Notes: generated by a model from the letters alone, not told the origin. A stretch of DNA of 64,000 nt from Ashinkailepas kermadecensis (GCA_034440615.1 JAOTOM010005102.1:807001-871000), one strand, 5' to 3'. Shown: positions 1 to 13,302, numbered from the stretch's first letter. Program-made: numbers and translations.

Positions 1-109
1 GCAGGGGCGGCTGCATCCGTCCACAGACTGCATCCGTCTCTGCCTCGAGCGGTGGGCCGCCACACCAGGTGTGGCCGGGACGACCGACCTCGGCCGGCTC
101 CTGGCTCAC

Positions 110-171
110 CTTGTTGATGGCCGAGCCCAGGCCCGACTGACACGAGCCCTGTCGGTGGTAGCCCCAGGCGC
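110..171 (-). CDS. Integrin alpha subunit, coding exon 5
   Basis: The acceptor GTTCCAG|GC completes G176; 20 codons follow (residues 177-196), ending in phase 0 at donor AAG|GTGAGC. The sequence AWGYHRQGSCQSGLGSAINK holds C186, 13 residues after C173, again the alphaV-like spacing. The next exon (blade 3) is not within the remaining 109 bases, so the gene continues left of the window. The five exons add up to 588 nt, exactly 196 codons, without a stop or frameshift. Confidence 0.92.
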
Positions 172-1620
172 CTGGAACACAAGTGCGTGACGTCACCGTC
201 GCGTGGGGCTTCTGCGGGCGGCAACATGCACGGTCCAGTGCAAACTGGAAAACACCATACACGTCGAACTGGACAAGACATGTTGCAGGCGAATCACCGA
301 TGCTGATAGATTGAAAAGAGGGGCCTTCATATAAGTACTCGAGCTTGCCATTTATGCTTTTTATCATTCATTCTGGGCCTCGAGCAGCATTGGTTATGTT
401 ATTTTACTAATATATCTATGTACCTGCACTATATCTATGATCTCAAAATTCAGTCCGCGAACTGCCACCCGTAGCCAATACCACTAACTCTGCTGATGAA
501 AGTGGACCGGGAATTTTCACCCCTCCAACTATTGTTCTAGATCAAGGACAGACACTCAGTTTTCACCAGAACGTATTCCAATCCTTCAGCTGCAAGCACA
601 TCGGGAATTTGAGCCACCTAATAATTTTCATAAAGGACGACTCTACATAGCAGCCGAAATCCAGCGATAATTTAGTTGTGACCTGGCAGTGGATATGCCC
701 CAAAACCCCAATAATCAACCAAAACTTCGAATTAAAGGGTGACATAGAACAGAGAAAACTAGCAAACTTAATATGTCATTGGCTGAGAGAAGTCCACAAA
801 TGCTGATCTTCATTGTTCACGACACATTTGGAGGAAAGTTGTGTCGCATAAATGAATGTAATAAGCCGATAAAAAGTGACATTTTAAGCGGAATGTCGTC
901 GGATTTCGGAAATTCCATAATACACCCATGGCCTGGCACAACAAAATTGGCGTAAAGTCTTTTCGCCACCTGATCAAAAACCCGTGGCGTCACTGTGCCA
1001 CAAGGCGTCACAATTCCCAGCTATGGCTGTGAATTGTGACGCTCTGTGGCACAGCGACGCCACCGGTTGGTCATAATGGTTATATATAGTGGTTGTAACC
1101 ATTCCTCGAGAAAACTAAGCTCGTCGCCTGCGTGCCAATAAATTGTCCCTAAGGCCAGCTACTACGCTGCCGAAGAATATATATCTATTGGCTCGTTTTG
1201 AGCATTTTTTTCAAACGAAGACCAAGTAGCGACGCCATGCATAGAGGATACTAGGCTCTATCATATGCATATCTTTCGGTCTTTGTATTGACGTACTTCG
1301 GCTTGGTATTAGTCACACCCTAAATCACGTGCTGTTTGAGGTGTATTTTTCCATGCAAGCTAACCTCGCTAAGCAAAAGACCACTTGCCTACTTTTCACA
1401 TTTGACAAGTCGACCTGGGATGGAACTCCCCAACGGTCAAAAGAGTATTGCGGGCGTTCGCATGCGGACACAGTTTGCCGGAACACAGCCCACAAATTAT
1501 CATGCAAATCCAGAAATCCGGAAGTAGCTGAACTAAGGCTACCATAACATGTTAAAGAATGTTTATTTTATTGGACTGCAGTGGAAGACATTGCTATTGA
1601 TCTGATTATTCTGCACTTAC
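172..1620 (-). other. Intron 4 of the integrin gene, with an 80-bp imperfect palindrome
   Basis: Short intron of about 1.45 kb with mostly unique sequence. At 984-1063 an imperfect palindrome has arms of about 33 bases (GTGGCGTCACTGTGCCAC on the left, its near-complement on the right). The loop, around CAGCTATGGCTG, is itself self-complementary. No other gene or known mobile element is recognised; the short open frames look like chance. Confidence 0.6.
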
Positions 1621-1741
1621 CTGTGCGGCACACTGCGTACTCCTGGATGTCGGAGAAGCCGTTTTTGGCTACATAGCACGTGCCGACCGGTTCTCGCCTG
1701 CGCTGGTTGCTGGAGAACCACATGTAGCGAGGCGCACACGC
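1621..1741 (-). CDS. Integrin alpha subunit, coding exon 4 (blade 2)
   Basis: The acceptor CTGACAG|GCG starts in phase 0; 40 codons (residues 136-175) plus one base of G176 end at donor G|GTAAGT. It begins ACAPRYMWFS, the best-known integrin alpha landmark, and continues RRREPVGTCYVA and EYAVCRT. C137 to C157 (20 apart) is the spacing I recall for a propeller disulfide of alphaV-type chains, and C173 pairs across to C186 in exon 5. The absence of an I domain is not yet shown, because that domain would lie further 3'. Confidence 0.94.
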
Positions 1742-1850
1742 CTGTCAGATACACAGACTCGAGTTACTGTCGATCACAGTTCAGCTCCCGGCATCGTGAT
1801 ACACGATGTAGCTGAGTTAAGGCACATTAAAATATTCTGATCGGGGAGGT

Positions 1851-2401
1851 GCGATGGGGATGGTCGATGGGGATGAGCGATGGGGATGGGCGATGGACGA
1901 CGGGGATTGGCAATGGAGATGGGCGATGGGGATGGGCGATGAGGATGGGCGACGGGGATTGGCAATGGGGGTGGGAAATGGGGATGGGCGATGTGGATGG
2001 GCGATGGGGATGGTCGATGGGGATGAGCGATGGGGATGGGCGATGGACGACGGGATTGGCAATGGAGATGGGCGATGGGGATGGGCGATTGAGATGGGGA
2101 TGGGCGATGGAGATGGGCGATGGAGATGGGCGATGGAGATGGGGATGGGAGATGGAGATGGAGATGGGCGATGGAGAGGGGCGATGGAGATGGGCGATGG
2201 AGATGGGCGATGGAGATGGGCGATGGAGATGGGTGATGGAGATGGGGATGGGCGATGGAGATGAGCGATGTAGATGGGCGAAGGATATGGGCGATGGAGA
2301 TGGGCGATGGGGATGGGCGATGGAGATGGGCGATGAACGATGGAGATGGTCGATGGACGATGGAGATGGGCGATGGACGCTGGAGATGGGCGATGGAGAG
2401 G
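1851..2401. repeat. Degenerate 13-bp minisatellite, GGGCGATGGAGAT type
   Basis: Tandem 13-bp units rich in GATGG, GGGCG and GGAGAT, roughly 40 imperfect copies. A higher-order duplication is visible: the block starting TGGTCGATGGGGATGAGCG recurs 150 bp later (1861 and 2011). The array opens about 110 bp after exon 4's acceptor, inside intron 3. The open frames across it on both strands come only from the low-complexity unit. Confidence 0.9.
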
Positions 2402-3663
2402 GCACTTATCCATGGGCACCGAAATGTCTCCGATACGCTCCTCTGAGGGTAAATACGTGGGGAATACAGTTGGCCATCTCGTAGGACATCAATTTCTCCC
2501 CGAGAGATACCTCAGGCAGAGAAACTTCAGGGGATGTAGCCAGGCCTTCTAGGGGAGGGGGAGGCGTTTGACATGCACCGCCTACACCAACAGCCAGCAC
2601 GCCCTGTGTATTCAGCGGGTTCTGGAGACGCATGGCGTCACAAAGAACTGTCGTCCAGAAGACGTCCACTGCGTGCGGATTCCGGAGCCGTGTGGAGCAG
2701 AACTGCATGAATGATTTCTGGCAACGGTAGACAGCACAGTAGCTGCACGGGCACGTATGCCTGAAACACGAGCCACTCCAGTGTGCGTGCGTCGGTCCGA
2801 AAAGGATCGCCAGACGGCTGGACAAATATGAGAGCAGGCGGGCGTCGTGTCGCGCCGGCTGGACCCGGCTCACAGCACGTGCTCTGCAGGCGCACAATGG
2901 ACTGCCGACCGCCAGCACGTACGCAATGTGCGTGCGGCGTTGTGATGTGTGGGTGTGGGGCAGCCGCCCTCTCCTCATCGCCTCGACAGGCAGCCGCGCG
3001 TAACGGCACACCTCGGTGTGGCGGACACACGTCCGCCAGTCGCCGCGCCCTCCTCCTCAGAGGCTGCCCCGCCTCCGACAGGCAGCCGCGCGCCCTGGCT
3101 CACGTCGCACCGCTGGTGCGACCCGTCGCACCCAGCTGGTGGCGGCCGGCTGTCGCAGTCCAACGACGCGCAGGCGTTCTCGAGTGAGCAGGACCGTGAT
3201 ACGGCGCCAGGCACCACAGCCTGACGTCATCGGTCCAAGATCGGAGGGGCCGCCGCCACTTACCGGCCGTATCGACGACGCGCCGCCGGCAGGCCGCCGT
3301 CGGTGGCGGCGGCACCACGTGATCTTACCACCTGGCGACGCTTCCGGTACCAGTCGGGCCGGATTATCGTCTCCGACGGCGTTGATGGCTCTTCGGGCGA
3401 CGTAGAACAGAGCCGACCCACCGTAACGTAGAACAGAGGCGACCCATCGTATCTAGCGCAGTCCTACTGCTGATTTTCCAGGAATCGTTTCATCTACCGT
3501 TGAGGAGGTCATTGCACAACGTGTAATTTTGATGATCAATTTGCAATTCTAAGAAACCCCTTGGTGCCGAAGTACTGCACCTTTAGTTCAAAAATAAGGA
3601 TCTAAAGTAGGATCAATAATTGAACGGCTTTTGGCATCAGCATAAATTGTAAATTAGCATTTG
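2402..3663. other. Intron 3 segment, GC-rich island without recognisable exon
   Basis: About 2780-3400 is GC-rich with several open frames of 70-130 codons on both strands. None resembles an integrin exon or another protein I know, and none has both splice sites in a consistent phase. The rest is AT-balanced unique sequence. Confidence 0.5.
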
Positions 3664-6015
3664 AAATGTTCACATTCTTGCTTGTTTTCCTTTGCCCCCT
3701 TCTCCAACGGGTTGTTCGCTTCATCTTTTCACAATCCGAAACAGTCGAATCATAGATCCGAAATGATGCAACCGATCGACATTAAATTTTGCATATCCTT
3801 ATCTAGAAACCACAATAATCCTTTGTCGAAGTTTCAGGCCAAGGTCAAATAAGGTCACATAATTATGACATCACAAAGATCGGTACCGTTCCAGCCTATG
3901 GTGCTGAATGGCCACGAACTCAGTGAGTTATCTTCGGTTGGTTTTCATTTGTGTCCTATTTGTGATGATCTCTACCAGAAAACTAATGTCAAATAAGTCA
4001 GCAGTCTTTTCAAGATTATCTGATGTCAGTGACCCTAGATGACGTCATTTTCCCCATATGGCCTAGAATGGGGTAATGTTGACCCCTGATTCATGTGAAG
4101 GCAACCACTTTAACTTGCTTTCATAACAAAATCACGATTTGGAACTTTTAATAATGGTTGATGTTATAATCCCCGCAGGCACCAGTGTGAGTCAAATCGG
4201 CTGCCTTTGTCGTGACCTGTGAGGCTGCCAGTTGACGTGAAGAGACCAACCCGGGTACCATTTGACTGCAAAGAAACGGGCTAAACGTTGGCATCTATTT
4301 CGGTTTTGTTCGATTCACCGCTAAAAAGTAGAAAGAGGCGGAGGGGACGCACCCTCATCCCAACCACTTTTGTTCAGAAAAGTAGCTTCAACTAAATCGG
4401 ATTACAATACCACTACTGTAGGGCCCCTTCGTGAAATTGGGATGGTGGCTAGATCTTTCTTGGATGTGTTTCTTGATATCAGCATTCGGCTGATTTGCTG
4501 TGTTCGTGAGTAAGGGACGATACGTTATATTGTCTTTGATGGAAGGAATAATACAACCAAGGTGATGTTGGCACCAGACGGTGGTGTTCACCACCTTCCT
4601 GCATCTGTGAAAGAGGAACACTACGGCGCATACAGCAAGACAGGAGGCATATTTATATTTCAATTTGTACCCAAGGCAGAAGGTAAGAATGACCATGGAT
4701 GTTCCCAGTGGCAAAATCGTGTTCAGTCCGTGAACAGGCGTGTCAGGCTCGTAACGGGAGCTACAGGGAAAGCGTACATCGTAACGGGAGCTACAGGGAA
4801 AGCGTACATCGTAACGGGAGCTACAGGGAAAGCGTACATCGTAACGGGAGCTACAGGGAAAGCGTACATCGTAACGGGAGCTACAGGGAAAGCATACATC
4901 GTAACGGGAGATACAGGGAAAGCGTACATCGTAACGGGAGCTACAGGGGAAAGCGTACATCGTAACGGGAGCTACAGGGAAAGCGTACACATATGAAGAG
5001 GGAGGGAGTCATCAGGAGTAAAGAAATCATCTGACTGCTGATATCAAGAAACATATCTAAGAAAGATATGTCCACCTGATGAATCTCAGGAAGGGGTCTT
5101 ACGGTACTGTAATGCGATTGAGTTGTGTCTCCCGCTAGATTTTCAGCGTAGCTGGCTGGTGGCCCTCCTGGTTGGCGAGTTGATTTTGCCAGAGGCTTGT
5201 GACAGAAGTTAACTTTTTTTGTGCAATATGCATGTTCAAATGCATGTATGTACATACCATAATTACATTCTTTTCATGTGAAAAATGATTAGTTGCATAT
5301 CTCATTGCAGCACCTATAAATTTGAGAAAAAAAAGTGTAGCTATTTTTCTGCACACCAGTGGTGTGGATTCAACGCAATCCTAGCATCTTAACGGTAAAT
5401 CGGACAGAACCAAGAGGCACCAACGTGTGGCCCGTTTCGTTACAGTGACGGAGGTACCCGGGTTGATCTTTTCACAACTGGTAACCTCACATGTCACGAC
5501 GACGGGTGCCGATCTGACTCCCACTGGTGGCTGCGGGGATTACGTCAACGATTACTAAGACAAAAGTTCGAAACATGATTGTGTGATGTAATTAAGTCAA
5601 CATCGTTGTCTTTACGTGAACAGAGGCCAGCATCACTCCATGACACTTTCAAGGCTATATGGGGAAAATGACCTCATCTAAGGTCAAATACCTCAGATGA
5701 CTGAAAGGCCACGGACTTGATTGACCTAATTTTCTCATATACCATTGCTAATAGACCACAAACTGAAACTTAACCAAAAATACCCTCATGTAACTGAACC
5801 AATTGTTATTTGGTGCATAAGGCTGTGAAGTTAACCATTTGTGTGATGTCATAACTCCGTGACCCAGTGTCACCCTGGCCTGAAACGTCGATGCAACATA
5901 TCTGTGTCGAGGGAGGGATGTGCAAAATTTCATGACGATGGGTTTGACCGTTTCGGACCTATGTACTGACTGGAAAGGATAATGAGGAAAGGAAAACAGC
6001 AAAAAAGTGAAAATA
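3664..6015. mobile_element. Element with long inverted repeats (~650-bp arms, ~1.05-kb centre)
   Basis: The left arm (about 3664-4332) is matched in reverse complement by about 5385-6015, in the same order over the whole length. Matching blocks include AATCCCCGCAG with CACCAGTG (left near 4170, right near 5540), CAACCCGGGTACC, CATTTTCCCCATAT, GTTTCAGGCC and AAATTTTGCA. The arms are clearly diverged, with many substitutions and indels. The centre holds a 30-bp minisatellite and no recognisable transposase. It is either one old foldback-type transposon or two opposed copies of one family; arm ends are estimates. Confidence 0.7.
4751..4991. repeat. 30-bp minisatellite, 8 copies
   Basis: Unit GTAACGGGAGCTACAGGG plus 12 further bases, nearly identical in 8 copies, with one inserted G near 4950. 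Because 30 is divisible by three, frames stay open on both strands as decapeptide repeats. It sits at the centre of the inverted-repeat element. Confidence 0.95.
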
Positions 6016-9000
6016 GGCGGATTCACGCGTGCACTAGCGGGAAGTAATCGTCATGACATCCTAATGCCGGGCCATAATAATTACGTTGATCTGGAAACTT
6101 TTAAACCGGAGATTGGACCAATATATTATATGAATAAACAAACAGAGTAGGTTCAGTTACCTAATACGACAAGTGTTTGGCCTAGTAACAGCTTGTTTAT
6201 GCACAAACCCTGAAAATGTACACCTAAATCCGCGCCTGGGACGTCATCTAGTCGGAAATCTGGAAGTCAGACAAAGTGAGCCTGACTTCGGTAGTAAACT
6301 CGATGACAAGAGCTGTTTGTCGAATTCAGCGGTCTTCAAATGCCAAATTTTCCGAGCACTCGACCACTCTGACCAATATCGCCAGCCAGCTTCAACTGCG
6401 GTAAGTGACTGGCCCTTTATGATAGCTATAACGAATCCACGTTTAAAAAAATGACGTTATCATTTGTGCTCTGATTGCATCATTTACGGCTGAAATATGT
6501 CAGGCAAGCCAACGAACGACCTTGTCTCAGATGCGCATATTTTGGACGTGTTGCGATTTTTGGGGTGCTGTAAACAATTCATTATTTTTTCTTTCTTGCG
6601 AGTATGATATTCAAAGACAAGGATTAATCGCCCCCCCCTCCCCCACCTCCAGAAGGGATTATTTAGGTAGGAGTACTGCGACAATTAAAACGGAGCCTCA
6701 TATGGTGCGATACTGTGGACGCCATTACCACTGTAAACAACCCGCTTGTAAAGTTAAGATAATTTAATATTTTCGGGAGCGTCACGATGGAATCGTAGCA
6801 TCTGGAAATTATGTATTTCCATATTTATTCATAATACAGGTACTTCACAGCCATAAAATAAAACGTAAAAGGAAAAACAGTCATCCGCAAGATACATACT
6901 ACCACTTCCTCCCCAATATTGTATATTTGCTGGTAATACAACGGTAAATTTATGTTCTATCCGACGGCTTTTACCTCCCGGCCATGGTGCCAAAGCGGCC
7001 AGATTGGCTAATTGTTTCTGTGAATGGAGTGCTTTTTTCAAACAGTGCCGAAATTGGAATACGTTGGCTCAGTTTTATATTGAATTTATTACTTTATAGT
7101 TAAAATTTCTGGAACATTTCATATCTACAGATAAAGTACATATTTTTCAATGATATGCCCTTCATACTAGACGAAGTCATCGACATGCATCCCGGTGCTT
7201 ATTGGCCGTCGTGAAACGGGCCAATGTCTAATGTCGATTTACTGGGCTCAGTGCCGTCCAATGGCGGGAATTCAGCTGAATCTATATTCTGATTCTTCAC
7301 GCAAACGTACGCCACGTAGGCACACATGGTCGTACAAATTCCTCACTATTCCGTCCTTCGGATTAGGCATTGGACCCTATGGAGCTGCCACCACTCCTAA
7401 TGCTTTGTCAACCTCACAACTAATGCATGAGTTGTCCAATCGGTCCCAGAGACCATCGTCTGCGACAAATGGCATGCCAACATGGACAAGCCACTTGTTA
7501 TCTTCCCATACACTATTCATTATATCCCATGCATGCGATGACTACGCAAACGTTTCCTTGAAAGGAATGGACGGGCTTATTGTTGGCTGGGCTAAAGGAA
7601 TTTCTCGGAGGTTATCAGGTTGAACATCAAGTTAGGTCCTCCTCGACACTGCTGAATGCTGATTGTGACGTTGAAGTTCTGATACTTCACTTCACCAGAA
7701 GTATCGCTGTCACTTCCCCGTCATGAGAACATATGTCCGTTCCGTCACCACCATCATCCTCCAACCACGAGCTACCAATGTCACCCAGGCTGTCAACCAC
7801 CTCAACCATTTCCAGGTCAGGTGGAAACAGCGCCGCAGACATGTCCTCAGCAACCCGGGTCAAAATCAACACTGTGCATGTGATGCTTAGAAGATGCCAT
7901 GGCGACGAGCCACACCGAGCCATGCCATGTCATGTCATGCCATGCAGGCCAGGGTGTTGTCAGCAATGGTTTCGCGCCTGCGAATTTCTTGATGGTAACG
8001 GACGTGAGCGCAATAGTGAAGCTCCACCTCGAGAGAATGAGACCCAGCACGCTCATGAATATTCCACTTGTATTGTGTTGTCTACATTTGTAAGAACTGA
8101 GTGTTTACATGGTTCGGCAAGATAGATGGCTGTACGCACGAAGTATTTGCGGACGATTGGGGTGCGCAAGTAACAAGAATATCGTGGACGAAGGTACAGA
8201 ACAAGCAGCACGTGTTTTCGCAGACTAAAGCGATATGCTCGGTGCCTGCGTTGCATTCCGTAATACAATCTAGGTACGCAGTGTTGCGTTGTGCAGTGCT
8301 TTTAGACGTCAGGAAAGGACCAAGTACTATCGCAGCCAGATCAGAATAGCAACGCGATACGTCTATTCAAACCGGTATGGCATACAAGTCAAACAGGACC
8401 GAGTTGGACCTTGACTTCACGGGAGCCCACATATCATCACTTTTGGTTTTCGGATGATGAACAAGCGTAGGGTTACGATGCACTTGAAAGGTGCTTCAAC
8501 TTCCGGTTAGGCTTGCCAGAGTAAACCTCGTCAACATCTCCTCCTGACATGTTATTTTGGTTGTCTGGAGAAAAAGGCTGGCTGCCAACGTCAAACTGGC
8601 GTCTTTTATCACAAGTTCCGGTCCAGATGCAGTTCATCACACATTCATAAATCGGCGTGATTAATTCCGCTGACACATGACGAAATTTGACAACACGTCT
8701 GCTCGGCAGACGCGATGACTCACATTGCAGACAAGACCATGTGTTTGCTCGCTGCACATGGTTTCCTTCAACACCAATGAGAGTTTGTAATGCCACGCAC
8801 AGCCTATCACAGGCTGTGCTTCAGCATCTGATGAGCGTCAGCCATTCACAAAGGAGGCATCATGGCGTGAGAGCATTGCTCCGCGACAGGAGTCTGGCCC
8901 GCCTGCCTTCACATGCAAGTCGTCTTTCACATTTGACAAAAATTCAATCGTTCAGCGCGTACCATTAATGTCTCGTATCTATTGGTGCGTTGGCTAAGAA

Positions 9001-9350
9001 CGCCATTGCCTAGCAACGAACGGCAAAACCCTACGTGAAAATTGCAGCCTAATTAAAACAATTCAGTTAAACAATCCCGACGGTATCGAAGCCTATGGCA
9101 CCTCTGCTGTGATGAAACGAATTAGCCATGTAATTATTTAACCTAAAGTTGCTGAGTATGCATGCCCCATTCGAAGTCCGACACACAATCCCCAGCACGC
9201 TCCGCTGAATACACTACAGTCACTGACGTCCGTGCAACACTGCCCCTGCACAATCATACACTATTCATCTCGGCCTAATCGTTATTTCCACCTGATCTGT
9301 GTGGTTACGGGCATGGAACATGAATAAAATTTACATGTCAATGGTGCGCC
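6016..9350. other. Intron 3 segment, no recognisable gene
   Basis: Unique sequence of mixed composition. The longest non-repetitive frame is 142 codons at 7195-7623 (+). It shows no domain, signal peptide or splice context I recognise and is probably chance. Nothing else is identified. Confidence 0.5.
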
Positions 9351-9953
9351 GGTCGGTGGTGAGACACGCGCGGGTCCACCAAGTCACGAGAGCCAAGCCA
9401 GAGCCGGTCGGTAGTGAGACACGCGCGGGTCCACCAGGTCACCAAGACAGAGCCGGTCGGTGGTGAGACACATGCGGGTCCACCAGGTCACCAAGCCAGA
9501 GCCGGTCGGTGGTGAGACACGCGCGGGTCCACCAGGTCACCAAGCCTGAGCCGGGCGGTGGTGAGACACATGCGGGTCCACCAGGTCACCAAGCCAGAGC
9601 CGGTCGGTGGTGAGACACGCGCGGATCCACCAGGTCACCAAGCCAGAGCCGGTCGGTGGTGAGACACGCGCGGGTTCACCAGGTCACCAAGCCAGAGCCG
9701 GTCGGTGGTGAGACACGCGCGGGTCCACCAGGTCACCAAGCCTGAGCCGGGCGGTGGTGAGACGCATGCGGGTCCACCAGGTCACCAAGCCAGAGCCGGT
9801 CGGTGGTGAGACACGCGCGGGTCCACCAGGTCACCAAGCCAGAGCCGGTCGGTGGTGAGACACATGCGGGTTCACCAGGTCACCAAGCCAGAGCCGGTCG
9901 GTGGTGAGACACGCGCGGGTCCACCAAATCACGAGAGCCAAACCAGAGCAGGT
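9351..9953. repeat. 49-bp minisatellite, about 12 copies
   Basis: Unit beginning GGTCGGTGGTGAGACACG, then GGGTCCACC and AGGTCACCAAGCCAGAGCC. Inner units alternate CACGCGCG and CACATGCG forms. The first and last units both carry the variant ATCACGAGAGCCA / GTCACGAGAGCCA that is absent from inner units, as if the interior had expanded between two edge copies. Confidence 0.95.
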
Positions 9954-10967
9954 AGAGCTTCCCTTCCCTTGAGCATTTTGTGCGTGCACGAACAGACTTG
10001 TGTGTGCACAAGTTTTATTTGTGAGTGGAGTGGGTGCATGAACACTCATAAAGAGACTGCGCCCGTCCCCAGTGAAGGCGTTGGCAGGACACCTTGAAGT
10101 GTCCCTTTGATTTCTGAGACGGCAGTTCAGGCTCTTATACCCACCTGCATGACTTATTAGTATTATTGTTGATAAGCTTGTTGATAATGATAGGCTCAGC
10201 CTGTTGCGTGTAACCTTATCTCGTCAACCGATTTGGGAATTTTTGTCCAACGTCATAATTTTGACCGGGAGCTTAACACGCTGCCAATGCACCGACAAGG
10301 GTGCCAATTGCCGCGTCCCCGGCCTAGTCAGGTCAGTTGCCAGCTGATCCTCTTACCTGAGGGCTAGGAGGTCGCATTGTAGATCAGCACCAAAACCGCT
10401 AAAATACAAGCAAACGGGACACATTCCCCAAGTGCTCCACGCATGCTTCTGTTTCCGCCCTTTACTCAACTGGCCGGAATAGCACCCCTGGATCCGGAAG
10501 TGTGCATATAGCTTAGAAAGTGCACTCAAATCCACTGAAACAAAACATTACCTGCATCTAAATGAGCACAAACCGTAATACCCAGCTTGCTAGTTAGCTA
10601 TTTAAGGGCGTTATGGCGCATCAACTTCATTGGCCATATAGCTCCCATAACACCCAGCTTGTGTTTGCACCAGGGCTCTCGGACAACGATCGGCCGGGTG
10701 ACGCAACTGGCCGTGAGCTGACTCCTGATGTGGCACATGTGTGTGAACACTGAACAGTATGTCGCGACAGTGGTCGCATTGTTCCCGCACTGGCCGTCAA
10801 TACGGACGACCTGTCGGACGGCCGTCTGGAATAGCGATCTCACGGTCTCGCCGGCCGGGAAGCGCACCACCACATGTTACTCATTCCTGCTATAGCTCGC
10901 CGTGATTTACTGTTGTGAGGCCAGGGATCGGGCCAGGCCAGGCTGTGGTGTCATTTCTCCTGCGCAT
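9954..10967. other. Intron 3 segment, no recognisable gene
   Basis: Unique sequence between the 49-bp array and the CT tract. It contains only short scattered open frames; no element is recognised. Confidence 0.5.
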
Positions 10968-11380
<413 letters not shown>

Positions 11381-11609
11381 ATCACGTAACGGGTGGCCAG
11401 CATGAAATTGAAAAATGCTCAACTTTACCACACGATCAATTTTCCTGTCATCAAAGTATATTTAGTCCACATGTTCTTCTTTATATCTTGGTTTTTAGGC
11501 ACTCAATGAATCTTAGACATGATGGCCATGTTGGCGGCCAGACCCACGCGCTGACAATCTCTTTATCATGCTTCGCGGTACCTTCGGATCACCTCCGCGA
11601 ATCTTTTGC

Positions 11610-12560
11610 TGGATTCTAAGCTTCAGCTGGTGGTCGGACTGTGCCTTCCAGCCTCCGTGACTTGTTTAATAATCGCCCAGAAATCTTCGATGAGCCTGAT
11701 TTTCGGTGCGGAGGATGGGCTCACGGTGCGAGATACAACTAGTACCACTGTCTCCAACAGCAGTCACGAGGCCCGGTGGACGAACTGACGCTGGAGAAGT
11801 CTGGCCAAAATAGGGCACGACGATTCGCTTACTTACCATTCGAAAATGGCACCAGAACTTGGTAAGTGGCGAACAACACACTTCGCTCTTCTCTTCTCAC
11901 TCGTTATCAATCAATCATTGCCTTCTTACTCTTCGCCGCTCACATTAAGCCTTGCTCGAGAAAACGCATAGAGGGAGACGCATAAAAGCCGGCGTTTGGT
12001 GGCATCTAACTGCCGCTGTATGTGAAGTAGGATCCATCATTCATCAATACTTCAACCTCAACTTTTCCATCATGTCGAGCGATCGTCTACGCAGTCGAAA
12101 TGCGTTAAGCTTGGCCTGTTCATCGGTTACTTTTGGTGGTCGTTCTTTTCCTGTGCGTAGCTCTAGCTTCTTGTAGGATCAAATGAACGTACGATTGTAA
12201 AATTCCAAATTTTATGGCCAAAACATCTGGGAGATGCCAAACTTTCCTAGGGGATGAGGGCCAGTTTCTTCCGCGGGTAATCAGACATTTTCTTTTCCTT
12301 CTTGTCGTCCCCCGAATTCTGCACCTGTCCATCTGCGTTTAACTTCGCTGTAGTCGTACCGACGATGAACTTAGGTATGTTGTGGTGCTTAAAATGTGAT
12401 ACGATGCTTGTCCAGGCTCCTATTTTGTTGCCCAACATCGCCGAGCAGTCCCAGACGTGCTGCTTACTCAAGGATGCAATGACTGTGACACAATTGATAC
12501 ATACGGTTGAAATTTTGCGGGTGCTGTTGCAACAAAAATGTCTTCTCCCGCATGACAAAT
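11610..12560 (-). pseudogene. Decayed Tc1/mariner-type transposase
   Basis: Read on the minus strand in several frames, the fragments appear in transposase order. A first segment at 12558-12247 has HHNIPKF and KLNADGQV. An HTH-like segment follows near 12235-12120 (DVLAIKFGILQSYVHLIL, then basic residues). A first catalytic block near 12040 reads VLMNDGSYFTYSGS. A degraded second block near 11800 reads PYFGQTSPAS. A final block near 11680 reads LIEDFWAIIKQ. These match the DDE pattern of the superfamily from memory (D-D-E/S-Y-F-T; F-W-P-D; P-I-E-D-F-W). At least three frameshifts and several stops make it inactive. Terminal repeats were not found. Confidence 0.75.
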
Positions 12561-12655
12561 TGCATTACAATCAGTTGGTCATTTCCAGAAGTATTGCACA
12601 ATTCCATCGAAAATGCTTCGGCATTTCATACTGCCCAATCGATTTCTATACATAT

Positions 12656-12669
12656 TCATATATATGTAT

Positions 12670-12761
<92 letters not shown>

Positions 12762-12779
12762 GCATGTGTGTGTGTGTGG
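12656..12779. repeat. TA microsatellite with short GT tail
   Basis: About 90 bp of (TA)n, then CATATGCATG and a (GT)n tail. It follows closely upstream, in transposase orientation, of the mariner relic. Confidence 0.97.
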
Positions 12780-13302
12780 TGGAGGATGCATGCGTATGCA
12801 GAAAGTTGTCATCACACCCTTCTCTGTCAGTCGTAGGCACCCTAACACCGCGGATATTGTGTCGAGCAGCAGAGCCTGACTCTCAAGTCACATCAGGTAG
12901 GGTGCCCGGCCCAAGTCCGCCGCCGTTTTTCGTAGCCACGCGAAACTGCCTGACCGGGGAATACTCTTGCTTGACGCATTGCATGAAAGGTCCGACGGTG
13001 ATTGTGCGCTGGAGACACGACACAGATGCGATATTTCGACGCGGTGAGGGCTTTTATTGGGGACCGTCGGCTGGTTCCACAGCCGAGGCTCATCCGGCGA
13101 CCATCTGGCACCGGTGGGCGGGGGGGGGGGGGCACCCGAGACACACAGAGGGCTGCCGGCCATCCGTGTCGGTCGCCGCGTCGGGTCCCGGCGACGCGAA
13201 ACAATGGACGGCCGCGACGCGTCTCAGGAAGCGGCCGATTGTGAAGCGGCCGGCAGTCGGGCGGTTTTTGCGCCTCCGGTTTGTCTTTCCGCGCCAGTGG
13301 CC
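12780..13302. other. Intron 3 segment before the 76-bp array
   Basis: GC-rich unique sequence with a G10 run near 13121. A long plus-strand frame runs through it, but its composition is anomalous and no domain is recognised. Confidence 0.45.

Noticed and set aside
2975..3217. Cysteine-rich minus-strand frame (PGAVSRSCSLENACASLDC) resembling an integrin blade-1 segment
   Set aside because: It lies downstream of the true exon 3 in transcript order, does not match the expected next exon, and has no fitting donor. Exon 4 was found at 1741-1621 instead.
7195..7623. 142-codon plus-strand frame as a gene
   Set aside because: No domain, no codon-bias contrast and no splice or start context; within chance expectation for 64 kb.
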